Translations under genes and position numbers: made by a program
Assembly (NCBI RefSeq): GCF_000023785.1
Contig: NC_012982.1
Span: forward strand, 124,001 to 188,000
Direction of reading: 5' to 3'
Length of the DNA stretch: 64,000 nt
Source of the DNA: Hirschia baltica ATCC 49814
GTDB lineage: Bacteria; Pseudomonadota; Alphaproteobacteria; Caulobacterales; Hyphomonadaceae
Notes under the pieces: model-generated
Told to the model about the DNA's origin: nothing
Database searches by the model: none
What the model saw: the letters and a program-made list of their open reading frames with translations, nothing else
Shown: positions 27,328-36,629 of the stretch, piece after piece
Layout of the letters: every line of letters starts with the position of its first letter
How positions within the stretch are numbered: the stretch's first letter is position 1

Positions 27328-28650
27328 TTAAGATGCATCAGCCAATAAAATTGGAAGTTCATGGCTTGTGCGAATGGCATCAATTCTTGCTTTTTCGATT
27401 TTGAATTTCTCAAGCATTTCACCGCTGAGTGTACGTCCAGTTGGCAATTTGAGGCGCATCGCATCAACATGCTTACCATTGATTTGGACTTCATAGTGTA
27501 GGTGAGGGCCAGTTGAGCGGCCTGTGGTGCCGACATATCCAATAATCTGGCCTTGTTTGACGCGCACACCAGATTTGATGCCTTTGCCATAACCATTCAT
27601 GTGCGCATAGGCGGTCTTGTAGCCATCCGCATGGCGGATGCGGACATAATTTCCATAGCTTCCATATCGAGATGCGCGTTCGACGACACCATTTCCTGCG
27701 GCGTATATCGGCGTGCCGCGCGGGGCAGCAAAGTCGGTGCCTTTGTGCACTTTGGTGTAGCCCAGAACAGGATGACGACGTTTTCCAAAGCTGGATGACA
27801 AGCGTGCGCCATTAATTGGCGTTTTCATCAGGAATTTACGTGCGGCTTTGCCGTTATCGTCATAATAGTCCGTTATACCATCATCTGATGTTGTATAGCG
27901 GTAGAAATTCCGGCTGACTTTCTTACCGTTCAGGGAGGCGTATAAAACATCACCCTTCTTGATTGTATTACCCAATTCATCGCGAAAAACTTCATAGGCA
28001 ATTTCAAATGTATCGCCTTGGCGAATTTCACGTTGGAAATCGACATCATAAGCAAATATCTCGGCAAAATCGACGACCTGCTGGTCACCAGCACCTTGTT
28101 TGAGTGCCAGATCATAAATGCTTGTATCAATGACACCACCGACTTTTTCAAAATCAGGGTGAAGTTTAACTTTCAATTCGCGTGAGACCCAATCGCCAGC
28201 TGAGCTTTTGGAGACGAGGACTTGTCTCTCTGCATCAGGTTTAAAGGAGAGGGCTGTTAGCTGAGCGGTATCATCGTTTTGAAAATAAGCAGTGACGCCT
28301 TGTCCGGGACGCAGCCTGCGCATGTCAATATGATTAGCAGCCGCATACACTGCTCGGTTGGATTCTTTGCGATCAGCGCCAAGGCGATCAAGCACATCAA
28401 TTAGGGTTTCGCGTTTTTTTAGCGCGCCGGGTTTGATGGAGAGTGGCGCTGCTGGAGTTACGTCTTCTGCACTGACAAGATTTGCAAGCTCGGCGAGGTA
28501 ATTATTTTGAGATGTTTGTGTTGATATTGGATTTTTTGCATCAGCAGATGAGGTTTCATTCTCACATCCTGATAATGCGAGCGTACCTAAAGCGACTATG
28601 GTGATTGTAGTTGATGCAACAGATTTTCTGATGGAATAAAGACTAATCAT
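27328..28650 (-). CDS. M23 family murein endopeptidase, lipoprotein
   Basis: The C-terminal LytM domain (about residues 275-385) has the zinc ligands in HKGTDFAAPRG and the HLHYEV motif, plus the surrounding SSFGKRRHPVLGY and YAHMNGYGKGI segments, so it should be an active peptidoglycan cross-link hydrolase. The N-terminal half resembles the regulatory domain of MepM/YebA-type enzymes. A lipobox (LALSGC, Cys about 28) points to lipid anchoring. I start at the ATG at 28650; an in-frame TTG at 28656 with GGAAA upstream is an alternative. It is transcribed away from the ydbH operon, from a shared 158-bp region. Confidence 0.92.
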   Translation of the reverse strand: MISLYSIRKSVASTTITIVALGTLALSGCENETSSADAKNPISTQTSQNNYLAELANLVSAEDVTPAAPLSIKPGALKKRETLIDVLDRLGADRKESNRAVYAAANHIDMRRLRPGQGVTAYFQNDDTAQLTALSFKPDAERQVLVSKSSAGDWVSRELKVKLHPDFEKVGGVIDTSIYDLALKQGAGDQQVVDFAEIFAYDVDFQREIRQGDTFEIAYEVFRDELGNTIKKGDVLYASLNGKKVSRNFYRYTTSDDGITDYYDDNGKAARKFLMKTPINGARLSSSFGKRRHPVLGYTKVHKGTDFAAPRGTPIYAAGNGVVERASRYGSYGNYVRIRHADGYKTAYAHMNGYGKGIKSGVRVKQGQIIGYVGTTGRSTGPHLHYEVQINGKHVDAMRLKLPTGRTLSGEMLEKFKIEKARIDAIRTSHELPILLADAS

Positions 28651-28814
28651 ATCCAAATGGTTTCCAAACTCTACTCGTGTTCAAAACGACTTAAATCCTA
28701 GTACTTCAAATATTATGAAGTAAAACGGCAATATTTACATTTATGCGTAACCTATCGACAGAAAAACTGATTAGGCGATAAGATCATCACTCTTGCAAAT
28801 AAAATAAGCAGGAT

Positions 28815-31800
28815 ATGAGCCAAACTATACTTAAAGTGTCGCAAGTGAAGAAGCTGATTAAAACACGACCAGATCATTTGCCAACGACGACAGCCATTTT
28901 GAAAAACAAAAGTGGCGTTTTCGGGGCTGTTTTGCTGTGTTTACTGCTGGTTTTGATTTGTCTGTATGCGAGCAAATCCTGGATCGCGAAATCACTCATA
29001 GAAAAATCATGTCTTAACCATGAAATCGTTTGTGTGGTTGATGTTGATTATATCGGTTCACAAGAAATTGGCATTCATTCCCTCACGGTTGAAAAATCTG
29101 GTTTTCAATCTTTGGAGGCTGAAAATATTCGTTTAGGCGTGAATTGGCCGATAAGAAATTTGGCCAATATTCAGAGCGTAGAAATTGGTGAAATACGCGC
29201 TCAATTAAGCAGCGGAAATGGACAAGATGTTGAAGGACTGCTGACGCAATTGAAAGAGATTGTGCAGTTTCAGGACAATTTGTTTTGGGCGGGGCAGGAT
29301 GTACAGATTGATCGTTTTGCCGTTGATATTCCATTTGAAAACCGCATGTTTGGAATATCAGGAAGTGTTTTAAAGCAAGATGATCAGGCCTATTCGGTCT
29401 CATTTCAAATACCAAACGAGCGTATTGAACACAAAAAATACAGAGCTGATGTGAGTTTAGCTCAAGGAGCGTTCCAAATTTACAAGGATTATATATCTGG
29501 TGATGTATCTATAGATTTGCAGAACGCTCAATTAGAAGAAAAATTTGCGGCTCTGGTGACTGGGCATTCTAATTATCGGTTAGATACTCAAACCTTGCAG
29601 TTGGAAACGCAGACAGATATTGCCTTTAAAAATTTTGCGGCTGAAAATTTGGTTGCAGAAACTGTCATAGTAAGTGCCTCTATGCGCGCTTCATTGGATC
29701 AACCAAACCAAATTATAGAGCATTTGTACGCGGAAGGATTGGTGACTGCATCCAATACCACATTTGCAAATGCGCTATCCGCGAAGATTAAAGCGCAATT
29801 TGAAGATGTTTTTCCTTCAAATGTCGAACCCGTTCTGACTGATATTTCTGTTCCTTTTCAGTTATCTGGAACGAAAATAGAGGGGCTTGTTGTTGGTGGA
29901 AATGAAGGCATTGATTTTTCAATAAATCAGACGATTTCTGGTCGATTGGGGCAAGATAACCCCAGTCCTGAAAATTTCTGGTCTTTTGATATCACAAGTC
30001 AGGTGCTGGATTTTGAAGAAGCTTTTTCTGTGCGCGGCAAAGGCTATGCACTCAATGTAGAAAACATGAAGCTAAATGCGGGTCCAGATGCGTTTCGTTT
30101 TGAAGGAGATGTGCATTTTAATCAGACTTCATCAGCACCGCAGTGGAGGTTTATCGATGCAGATATGCTGAACTTGAAGATTGCTTCCTTGGAAATCACC
30201 AGTGATTTTCAAAAGACTCAATTCTCATTGCGTGATGCTGAGATTTTGTTTTCTGGACCGGCATTTAATGCGGACTGGCAAAATGTGCGTCTTGCAGGGG
30301 ACTGGTCAGGGCAATGGAAAGATGGGCGTGTTTTCATTGATCCACATCAAATTTTAAATGTAGAAGTGGGCGGTTTTCAAACGCATTCTGCCAAGGTCTC
30401 TGGCTTTTCGGCAGTTTATCAATCGGACAATATATCATTAACAAACAGGGTATTGTCAGGTTCTGGCAGTTTGTCAGGGTTGGAGACACAAGTGCAGCGT
30501 TTGGATCAAACTTATGATGTCGATATTGGCAAAACACGTTTGAACTGGACCTTTGATGAGATCATCCAACTGAATGCATTTGTTGAGGATATTGAAGCAG
30601 AGATAGGTGTAGGTCATGAAGTGATCACGCTTTCAGCACCGCAAACTAGCATTGAGCTTGCCGCTGATACACATTGGAAAATTGATGGGCAGGTGCCGAA
30701 TGCGCAAATGCAGTTTCGCGATGTCGCTTTGAAAGGTATCGCGGCGGATTTTCTGTTTTCGGGAAGTGAGACGGGGCTGGAAGGCGAGATACGGCATGTC
30801 AGTGCAATTGCCATGGACCAATCAGAACAGAAACGGTTTGCCGATCTAAATATCGAAAGTGAATTTTTGCTTCGCGACGGTCAAATCACGGGCCAATTGT
30901 CGGCTTGGGACCAAACGCACCGCCATCATTTAGGGGCGGGGAAGGTGTCCTATGATATTGTGTTGGGTGAGGGCCAGATTGATTTAACAACGGGAAATCT
31001 GCTGTTTGAAAGAAAAGGATTGCAGCCACATCATGTCTTTCCACGCTTAAAGGGGATCGCTGCTAATGTTGCTGGAGGCATTACATTTGATGGACATATC
31101 AAATGGACACCAGATAATTTGAGCTCAAATGGCATAGTTGAATTGGTTGATATTGGTTTTGTCACACCCAAAGCAGGTTTATTTGAAGGCGTGTTTGGCC
31201 AGATCGAGTTTGACGATCTTTTAATGCAGCATTCTCTGCCAGATCAGAGGATCAAGATCCACAAATGGAATGCGGGCGCACCTCTGGAAAATGGTGTGGT
31301 AGAGTTTCAAGTTCAAAATTTTAATGAAGTGAATGTGCAAAAATCGACTTGGCCATTTGCAAAGGGATTTTTATTGTTGGAGCCAGTCGTCTGGAAAACA
31401 GAGGCCGAGGTCAACCAAGTCGTTATTCTGGCTGACAATATAGACCTTGCAGGATTTCTTGATGATGCGAGTCTGCTGGGTGTTCATGCGTATGGTACAT
31501 TAAGTGGCCAAATAGCGGCCTCAGTTTCAACGGGACATATTAAAATCGATGAGGCGCAGTTTAAATCAAACTCCGCCGGTTTTATTCGGTATGACACACC
31601 GGCCATGCAAAAGCTTGCGTCGACGAATGAGAATGTTGCTTTGCTAGTGAATGCACTGAAAAATTTCAAATATGATGAAATGTTAGTGGATGTGAGTGGT
31701 GAGCTAACGGGTGAAATGTTGGTGAATGTTTTTATGGCTGGCAGAAATTTGGATTTTGTCGAGGGGCATGGATTTGAAATGGATGTTTCTATTCGCTCTG

Positions 31801-31943
31801 ATTTAATGGCATTAATTGGTGCATCCTCTATCGCAGAGCATAGAATAAACGCGTATGTTCAAAATATCGCAGCTGGATTTAAGGAGAGACGCATTGCTGC
31901 CACAACGGCGCCTAGTTTGCATCGCACATTCTTAGAACATTAA
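28815..31943 (+). CDS. ydbH: YdbH-like intermembrane phospholipid-transport protein (AsmA-like)
   Basis: In E. coli YdbH, with TamB and YhdP, forms a long hydrophobic groove across the periplasm that carries phospholipids to the outer membrane. This 1042-residue protein has one N-terminal membrane anchor (about 33-58), no other hydrophobic helices, and a long beta-rich body with a C-terminal part of the dicarboxylate-transport/DUF type (VFGQIEFDDL, LAGFLDDASLLGVHAYGTL, SGQIAASVSTGHIKIDEAQF-like pattern). Identification rests partly on context: the next two genes are ynbE and ydbL homologues in the same order as in E. coli. Overall similarity to the E. coli protein is low by eye. Confidence 0.85.
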   Translation: MSQTILKVSQVKKLIKTRPDHLPTTTAILKNKSGVFGAVLLCLLLVLICLYASKSWIAKSLIEKSCLNHEIVCVVDVDYIGSQEIGIHSLTVEKSGFQSLEAENIRLGVNWPIRNLANIQSVEIGEIRAQLSSGNGQDVEGLLTQLKEIVQFQDNLFWAGQDVQIDRFAVDIPFENRMFGISGSVLKQDDQAYSVSFQIPNERIEHKKYRADVSLAQGAFQIYKDYISGDVSIDLQNAQLEEKFAALVTGHSNYRLDTQTLQLETQTDIAFKNFAAENLVAETVIVSASMRASLDQPNQIIEHLYAEGLVTASNTTFANALSAKIKAQFEDVFPSNVEPVLTDISVPFQLSGTKIEGLVVGGNEGIDFSINQTISGRLGQDNPSPENFWSFDITSQVLDFEEAFSVRGKGYALNVENMKLNAGPDAFRFEGDVHFNQTSSAPQWRFIDADMLNLKIASLEITSDFQKTQFSLRDAEILFSGPAFNADWQNVRLAGDWSGQWKDGRVFIDPHQILNVEVGGFQTHSAKVSGFSAVYQSDNISLTNRVLSGSGSLSGLETQVQRLDQTYDVDIGKTRLNWTFDEIIQLNAFVEDIEAEIGVGHEVITLSAPQTSIELAADTHWKIDGQVPNAQMQFRDVALKGIAADFLFSGSETGLEGEIRHVSAIAMDQSEQKRFADLNIESEFLLRDGQITGQLSAWDQTHRHHLGAGKVSYDIVLGEGQIDLTTGNLLFERKGLQPHHVFPRLKGIAANVAGGITFDGHIKWTPDNLSSNGIVELVDIGFVTPKAGLFEGVFGQIEFDDLLMQHSLPDQRIKIHKWNAGAPLENGVVEFQVQNFNEVNVQKSTWPFAKGFLLLEPVVWKTEAEVNQVVILADNIDLAGFLDDASLLGVHAYGTLSGQIAASVSTGHIKIDEAQFKSNSAGFIRYDTPAMQKLASTNENVALLVNALKNFKYDEMLVDVSGELTGEMLVNVFMAGRNLDFVEGHGFEMDVSIRSDLMALIGASSIAEHRINAYVQNIAAGFKERRIAATTAPSLHRTFLEH

Positions 31944-31960
31944 GCGGGAGGGGATTAAAA

Positions 31961-32155
31961 ATGAAGAAAAATAATTTTATTCTTTCCTCCGTTGTTATAG
32001 CGTTGGCCATGACCGCATGTTCGCCGATTGTACGGGTTCAAGTTCCTGAAAAGCCTATCACAATCAATTTGAATGTGACGATTGATCAGAATGTCGATCT
32101 GAAATTTGATCAGGATATTGATGAACTCATCGAAGAAAATCCGGATATTTTCTAA
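31961..32155 (+). CDS. ynbE: YnbE-like lipoprotein
   Basis: A 64-residue lipoprotein with a signal peptide and lipobox (AMTAC, Cys about 20). The mature part PIVRVQVPEKPITINLNVTI followed by QNVDLKFDQDIDEL is characteristic of YnbE, which in E. coli is the outer-membrane partner that completes the YdbH bridge by beta-strand stacking. GGGAGGGG stands 8 bases before the ATG. Its stop overlaps the ATG of ydbL (TAATG), indicating coupled translation. Confidence 0.9.
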   Translation: MKKNNFILSSVVIALAMTACSPIVRVQVPEKPITINLNVTIDQNVDLKFDQDIDELIEENPDIF

Positions 32156-32514
32156 TGAAGAAATTACCTGTCAGATTTTTATCGTGTTTTGCTATTGTTG
32201 TTATGATTGCAGCGTTTACATCTTTACCAATGCGAGCTGAGCCGGTTTTGGAGGATGTTAAATCCGCGGGATTAGTTGGTGAACGATATGATGGATATTT
32301 AGGACTCGTGTCGGCAGAGAAAGCCCCTAATGATGTTCGGCAATTAGTGGCTGATGTGAATGCGCGCCGCCGTGAAGTCTATACCAAGATGTCGCTTTCA
32401 ACTGGAAAGAGCCTGACAATGATTTCAGGCCTTACAGCCCAAAAACAATATGAATTGGCCCAATCAGGAGTATTTTTTATGGATGCAGCAGGGCGCTGGT
32501 ACCAAAAAGAATGA
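32155..32514 (+). CDS. ydbL: YdbL family protein (DUF1318)
   Basis: A 119-residue exported protein: signal peptide (about 1-28, ending MRA), then the DUF1318 pattern with the GLVGERYDGYLGLV segment (about 37-50), VNARRREVYTKMS (about 67-79) and the final GRWYQKE. In E. coli YdbL is a periplasmic protein that modulates the YdbH-YnbE interaction. It is the last gene of the ydbH-ynbE-ydbL set; no terminator is evident in the following 214 bp. Confidence 0.9.
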   Translation: MKKLPVRFLSCFAIVVMIAAFTSLPMRAEPVLEDVKSAGLVGERYDGYLGLVSAEKAPNDVRQLVADVNARRREVYTKMSLSTGKSLTMISGLTAQKQYELAQSGVFFMDAAGRWYQKE

Positions 32515-32684
32515 CTTTTAAGGCGGGATAACAGATTTTCTTTTAGTTAGAAGAGGAGTTTGCGACTTAAAAATAAACCTATTAGGTCCTAATCGCTTTG
32601 TTTATGCCAAAATAATTTGAAAAATTGCGTTGAAAATCGCCTGTTTGGAATGTCAATGCTTGTGTTCACGCCTATGAAGTGATT

Positions 32685-32715
32685 CCTATGTGAGAATCAG
32701 AAACTGATTTATAGG
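32685..32715 (+). promoter_or_regulatory. Stem-loop in front of chpT
   Basis: AATCAG-AAA-CTGATT forms a tight stem extended by CCTAT / ATAGG after an internal loop. The distal arm covers the only SD-like string (AGGG, 32713-32716) before the chpT ATG at 32729. It could hold down translation, or be the 3' end of the upstream transcript; there is no T-run. Confidence 0.4.
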
Positions 32716-32728
32716 GCTGTCACACACT

Positions 32729-33349
32729 ATGGAAGCATCGAAGTTAGCAGCGCTCCTAGCGTCTCACATTTGTCACGAACTGGTATCTCCAGTTTCTTCG
32801 TTTAAGCTCGTTCAAGATTCTCTGAATGATCCAGACATGCGCGAGTATGTCGAAGATTTAATCCGGTCTTCTTCTGAGACACTTGAATATAAGCTGACTT
32901 TTCTTCGATACGCTTTGGGATCTGTTGGCATGCAAGATGGTTATGCTGATCTGCATGAGGCACGCAGTCTGTGTCAAAATTATATGAAGGGTTTCCGCGC
33001 TGATCTCGAATGGAATGATACGCCTGAGATAACAAATTTTGCGCAAGTCCGTCTGGTCATGAATATGATGATGATTGCAACATCGGCTATGCCACGAGGT
33101 GGAATGATATCAGTTACGTCTGAAAAAGTGGGCGATAAAGTCATTTTAAAAGTTGAAGGTAAGGGTCCGCGAGTGGTCCTGAATGAAGAACGTAGAGATT
33201 CTCTCAATGGTGTAGAGCCAGAAGGTGGGTGGATAGCCAAGAATATACAGCCTTATTTCGCACGTGAATGTGCACGAGAAATTGGTGCAATTATTGAGTT
33301 GGCAACGGCGGAAGAAGAAATTTCATTGAAATGTTCTACACCTGAATAG
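32729..33349 (+). CDS. chpT: Histidine phosphotransferase ChpT
   Basis: ChpT is the alphaproteobacterial phosphotransferase that passes phosphate from the hybrid kinase CckA to CtrA and CpdR and so governs cell cycle, motility and division. The 206-residue protein has a dimerisation helix with the phospho-accepting motif SHICHELVSPVSS (His16) and a degenerate ATPase-like C-terminal domain (about 85-206) without ATP-binding glycines, as known for ChpT. It lies 113 bp upstream of cheA and on the same strand; a hairpin follows it. CckA and CtrA are not in the window. Confidence 0.92.
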   Translation: MEASKLAALLASHICHELVSPVSSFKLVQDSLNDPDMREYVEDLIRSSSETLEYKLTFLRYALGSVGMQDGYADLHEARSLCQNYMKGFRADLEWNDTPEITNFAQVRLVMNMMMIATSAMPRGGMISVTSEKVGDKVILKVEGKGPRVVLNEERRDSLNGVEPEGGWIAKNIQPYFARECAREIGAIIELATAEEEISLKCSTPE

Positions 33350-33359
33350 AAATTTTTAA

Positions 33360-33399
33360 CTGAGAGTTCGTGAATTGAACATCATTTCTTAACTCTCAG
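33360..33399 (+). terminator. Terminator candidate after chpT
   Basis: A perfect 9-bp inverted repeat (CTGAGAGTT / AACTCTCAG) starts 11 bp after the chpT stop codon, encloses a 22-nt loop and is followed by GTCGTTTTC. This could terminate chpT before the che genes, or attenuate readthrough. Confidence 0.5.
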
Positions 33400-33424
33400 G
33401 TCGTTTTCTATAGCTTAATCACCT

Positions 33425-33440
33425 GCCTCGAATCCGAGGC
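33425..33440 (+). promoter_or_regulatory. Small GC-rich hairpin in the cheA leader
   Basis: GCCTCG-AATC-CGAGGC, a perfect 6-bp stem with a 4-nt loop, ends 22 bases before the cheA ATG. It lies just ahead of the SD-like GCGGG and may affect translation start or mark the 5' end of the che transcript. Confidence 0.35.
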
Positions 33441-33462
33441 GAATAGTGAAGCGGGCATAGAT

Positions 33463-36168
33463 ATGGACGATCTTCTTAGCGAATTCCTTACCGAGACTTC
33501 GGAAAGTCTTGATGTAATTGATACTGAATTGGTGCGATTTGAGTCGCAACCAAATGATAAGGACACGCTCAACAATATTTTCCGCCTTGTTCATACGATC
33601 AAAGGTACATGTGGATTTTTAGGGCTGCCACGCCTAGAGGCTGTGGCGCATGCGGGCGAGACTTTGCTGGGTAAGTTCCGGGATGGTGCCTTACCAGTTA
33701 CGCCAAAGGCGGTGACACTGGTTCTTGAGTCAATTGACCAGATTAAAGCGCTTTTGACCCATCTTGAAAGCTATGCAGCTGAGCCTGATGGCAATGATGA
33801 AGAATTGATCGCAAGATTAGTTGATGCTGCCAATGGTGGATTAGCTGAAGGCGCTGCAGCTCCTGCTAACGAGACACCTGCAAATGATGCAGAAGCTGTC
33901 TTGAATGCATTAGATGACGATGAAGAAGAGGACCCGAACGCGCCGCCTCCGGGAGTTGATCCAGCAAATTGGGATGCTCAATTGGGACGTGAACTTCGTC
34001 CGGGTGAAGTGTCTCTGGCTGATCTTGAAGCTGCTTTTAATTCTGTTTCTGCTGATGATGATGTTGCGCCGCCAGAGCCAATTACAAAAGTGGAAGCACC
34101 TGTCGCGGCAGCTCCTGCTGCTATGGAGCGGGCCGCACCACTAAACCAGACAATTCGTGTGGGTGTTGATGTTCTTGAAGACCTCATGACGATGGTTTCT
34201 GAACTTGTTTTGACACGTAACCAATTGATGCAAATGGTGCGTGGTCTTGATGATTCTGAATTTAAAGCACCATTGCAACGTCTTTCAGCGATTACAGCGG
34301 AATTGCAAGAAGGTGTTATGAAAACACGGATGCAGCCAATCGGGACTGCATGGAAAAAATTACCACGTATTGTGCGTGATGCGTGTCAGGATTTGGATAA
34401 GAAAATTGATCTTGTTCTTGATGGTGAAAGCACTGAACTAGATCGTCAAGTTCTTGAATTGATCAAAGATCCTTTGACACACATGATCCGAAACTCATGT
34501 GACCACGGTGTCGAAACCCCTCAGGCTCGCAAGGAAAATGGCAAACCTGAAACAGGTACGATTCATTTGCGTGCTTATCATGAAGGTGGTCACATTATCA
34601 TTGAAGTTGCCGATGATGGCGCGGGTCTGAACACAGATCGCATTCGTCAAAAAGCAATTGAAAAAGATATTATCGATTCGCTTGAAGCATCTTCTATGAC
34701 AGATGCTCAAATTCACCGACTGATATTTGCTCCTGGTTTCTCTACGGCTGCAAAAGTGACCAATATTTCAGGTCGCGGTGTGGGTATGGATGTGGTGAAG
34801 ACAAATATCGAGCTTATCGGTGGTGCCATTGATTTGCGAGCAGCTGAAGGCGAGGGGACGACTTTCCTCATCAAAATTCCGCTTACGCTTGCCATTATTT
34901 CAGCATTGATTGTTGGTGTGGGTGAAGAGCGGTTTGCGCTTCCACAATTGTCTGTTGTTGAGCTTGTTCGTACAGGAAATGAACGTGATCAGCGTGTCGA
35001 GAATATTTCAAACACACAAGTATTGCGCCTAAGAGACAGATTATTGCCACTTGTCGCTCTAAACGAAATTTTGGGTATTGAAGGTGGTCGAGGCATGGAT
35101 GTTGTCGATGAAAGCGGAAACGCTTTTGTCGTGGTCATGCAAGTCGGTGATACACGCTTTGGTCTGGTTGTTGATCAAGTCTTCGACACAGAAGAAATTG
35201 TTGTGAAACCTCTTACAAATATGTTGACTGGTCTGCGTCAGTATTCTGGTGCAACCATTCTTGGAGATGGATCAGTTATCATGATCCTAGATCCAAATGG
35301 TGTGGCCAAAGAAGTTTCTAGTATTGAGGGTGCAAACCAGACATCTGCAAACGAAGAAGCAGAAGATGGTCAAAGTGATGATAAAATGTCGCTTCTTCTA
35401 TTCCGTGCAGGCGGTGATGAACCATTGGCCTGTCCGCTTAGCCTTGTTACGCGTCTGGAAGATCTGGATGCAGAAACATTTGAACGTTCTCAAGGACATC
35501 AAGTTGTTCAATATCGCGGCAAGTTGATGCCTCTTGTACATGCGGCTGGATCCCACATGATCAAGACAGAAGGCAAACAGCCTATCTTGGTATTCAACCA
35601 AGGTGAGACGGTGATTGGTGTGGCAGTGGATGAAATCCTAGATATCGTTCACGAAACCGTAAATTATGAGATGGCCGAAATGACACCTGGTGTTCTGGGT
35701 GCAGCGGTCCTTAAAGGCAAAACTACCCAGATTATAGATGTTGCCCACTTCTTGAACGAAGGTCAGCGTGACTGGGCGAGAACCGCAACTTCAGCGAAAC
35801 AGGATGTACGCCGTATATTGCTTGTTGAAACACATCCATTCTTCCAGAATATGTTATCGCCATTGCTTAAAGCGGCTGGTTACCATGTCACATTAGCGCC
35901 GACTGAAGATGCTGCAATTGAGCTTCTCAAGGCTGAGGATGTCGCGTTTGATGCAGTGCTTGCTGATATAGATACGGGTCAGGGTGTGAGCCGACTTGCA
36001 GAAGCAATTGATGCTAATTCTCAATTGATGCAGGCACCTCGTTTTGGATTGTCAAATAGAGATGACGCACAGCCGACTGAATTGGGAATGAGTATTCCAA
36101 AAGCAGACCGCCATGCATTGTTGATGGCCTTGGATTCAGCGCTTAAAGCGAGAGGAGATGCCGCATGA
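33463..36168 (+). CDS. cheA: Chemotaxis histidine kinase CheA with two CheW-like domains and degenerate C-terminal receiver
   Basis: CheA phosphorylates CheY and CheB in response to receptor arrays. Domains in order: HPt (about 1-105) with phospho-accepting His44 in RLVHTIKGTCGF; an acidic/proline linker (about 125-225); dimerisation (about 228-290); ATPase (about 290-470) with Asn344 in THMIRNSCDHG, DDGAGL and GRGVGMDVV; a first CheW-like domain (about 475-615); a second (about 640-765); and a receiver-like domain (about 783-900). The receiver has Glu789-Thr790 in place of the acidic pair and no clear Lys, although Asp835 remains, so it probably cannot be phosphorylated normally. cheW follows with a 4-base overlap. 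Confidence 0.95.
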   Translation: MDDLLSEFLTETSESLDVIDTELVRFESQPNDKDTLNNIFRLVHTIKGTCGFLGLPRLEAVAHAGETLLGKFRDGALPVTPKAVTLVLESIDQIKALLTHLESYAAEPDGNDEELIARLVDAANGGLAEGAAAPANETPANDAEAVLNALDDDEEEDPNAPPPGVDPANWDAQLGRELRPGEVSLADLEAAFNSVSADDDVAPPEPITKVEAPVAAAPAAMERAAPLNQTIRVGVDVLEDLMTMVSELVLTRNQLMQMVRGLDDSEFKAPLQRLSAITAELQEGVMKTRMQPIGTAWKKLPRIVRDACQDLDKKIDLVLDGESTELDRQVLELIKDPLTHMIRNSCDHGVETPQARKENGKPETGTIHLRAYHEGGHIIIEVADDGAGLNTDRIRQKAIEKDIIDSLEASSMTDAQIHRLIFAPGFSTAAKVTNISGRGVGMDVVKTNIELIGGAIDLRAAEGEGTTFLIKIPLTLAIISALIVGVGEERFALPQLSVVELVRTGNERDQRVENISNTQVLRLRDRLLPLVALNEILGIEGGRGMDVVDESGNAFVVVMQVGDTRFGLVVDQVFDTEEIVVKPLTNMLTGLRQYSGATILGDGSVIMILDPNGVAKEVSSIEGANQTSANEEAEDGQSDDKMSLLLFRAGGDEPLACPLSLVTRLEDLDAETFERSQGHQVVQYRGKLMPLVHAAGSHMIKTEGKQPILVFNQGETVIGVAVDEILDIVHETVNYEMAEMTPGVLGAAVLKGKTTQIIDVAHFLNEGQRDWARTATSAKQDVRRILLVETHPFFQNMLSPLLKAAGYHVTLAPTEDAAIELLKAEDVAFDAVLADIDTGQGVSRLAEAIDANSQLMQAPRFGLSNRDDAQPTELGMSIPKADRHALLMALDSALKARGDAA

Positions 36169-36617
36169 GCTCGATTGAGTATGTGACTTTTCAAATAGGT
36201 TCTCAAACATTTGGAACTTCTGTGTTGGAAGTACATGATGTCTTTCGTCCAACCAAAGTTACGAAAGTGCCTTTGTCAAAACCAGATATTGCCGGTGTGC
36301 TGAATTTGCGTGGGCGCATTGTGACGGCCATAGATGCTAGAGCGCGTCTTGGCCTGCCACCAAGAGAAGGCAAACGCGATGAGATCATGGCAATTGGTAT
36401 CGAACAAAATGGTGAAAGCTTTGGTTTGATAATCGATTCTGTGGGTGAAGTGGTTCGCCTTGAAGAAAGCGATATGGAACAGAATCCTGTGAACTTAGAC
36501 CCAATGTGGGCATCTGTTTCAAAGGGTGTGCATAGAATGGACGACAAATTACTAATTGTTATGGACATCGGCCGTATATTGGCCGTTAGCGAGCCCGATG
36601 AGGGCTTGGCAGCATAA
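36165..36617 (+). CDS. cheW: Chemotaxis coupling protein CheW
   Basis: CheW links chemoreceptors to CheA. The 150-residue protein is a single CheW domain with the family signatures VHDVFRPTKVTKVPLSKP (about 24-41), GVLNLRGRIVTAIDAR (about 44-59) and LIIDSVGEVVRL (about 87-98). Its ATG overlaps the cheA stop (ATGA), indicating translational coupling, and cheY follows 12 bp later. Confidence 0.95.
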   Translation: MSSIEYVTFQIGSQTFGTSVLEVHDVFRPTKVTKVPLSKPDIAGVLNLRGRIVTAIDARARLGLPPREGKRDEIMAIGIEQNGESFGLIIDSVGEVVRLEESDMEQNPVNLDPMWASVSKGVHRMDDKLLIVMDIGRILAVSEPDEGLAA

Positions 36618-36629
36618 GGAATAACGTGA

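Noticed and set aside
33425-33440. Part of a tRNA T-arm (CTCGAATCCGAG)
   Set aside because: No acceptor, D or anticodon arms are found on either side; it is only a small hairpin in the cheA leader.
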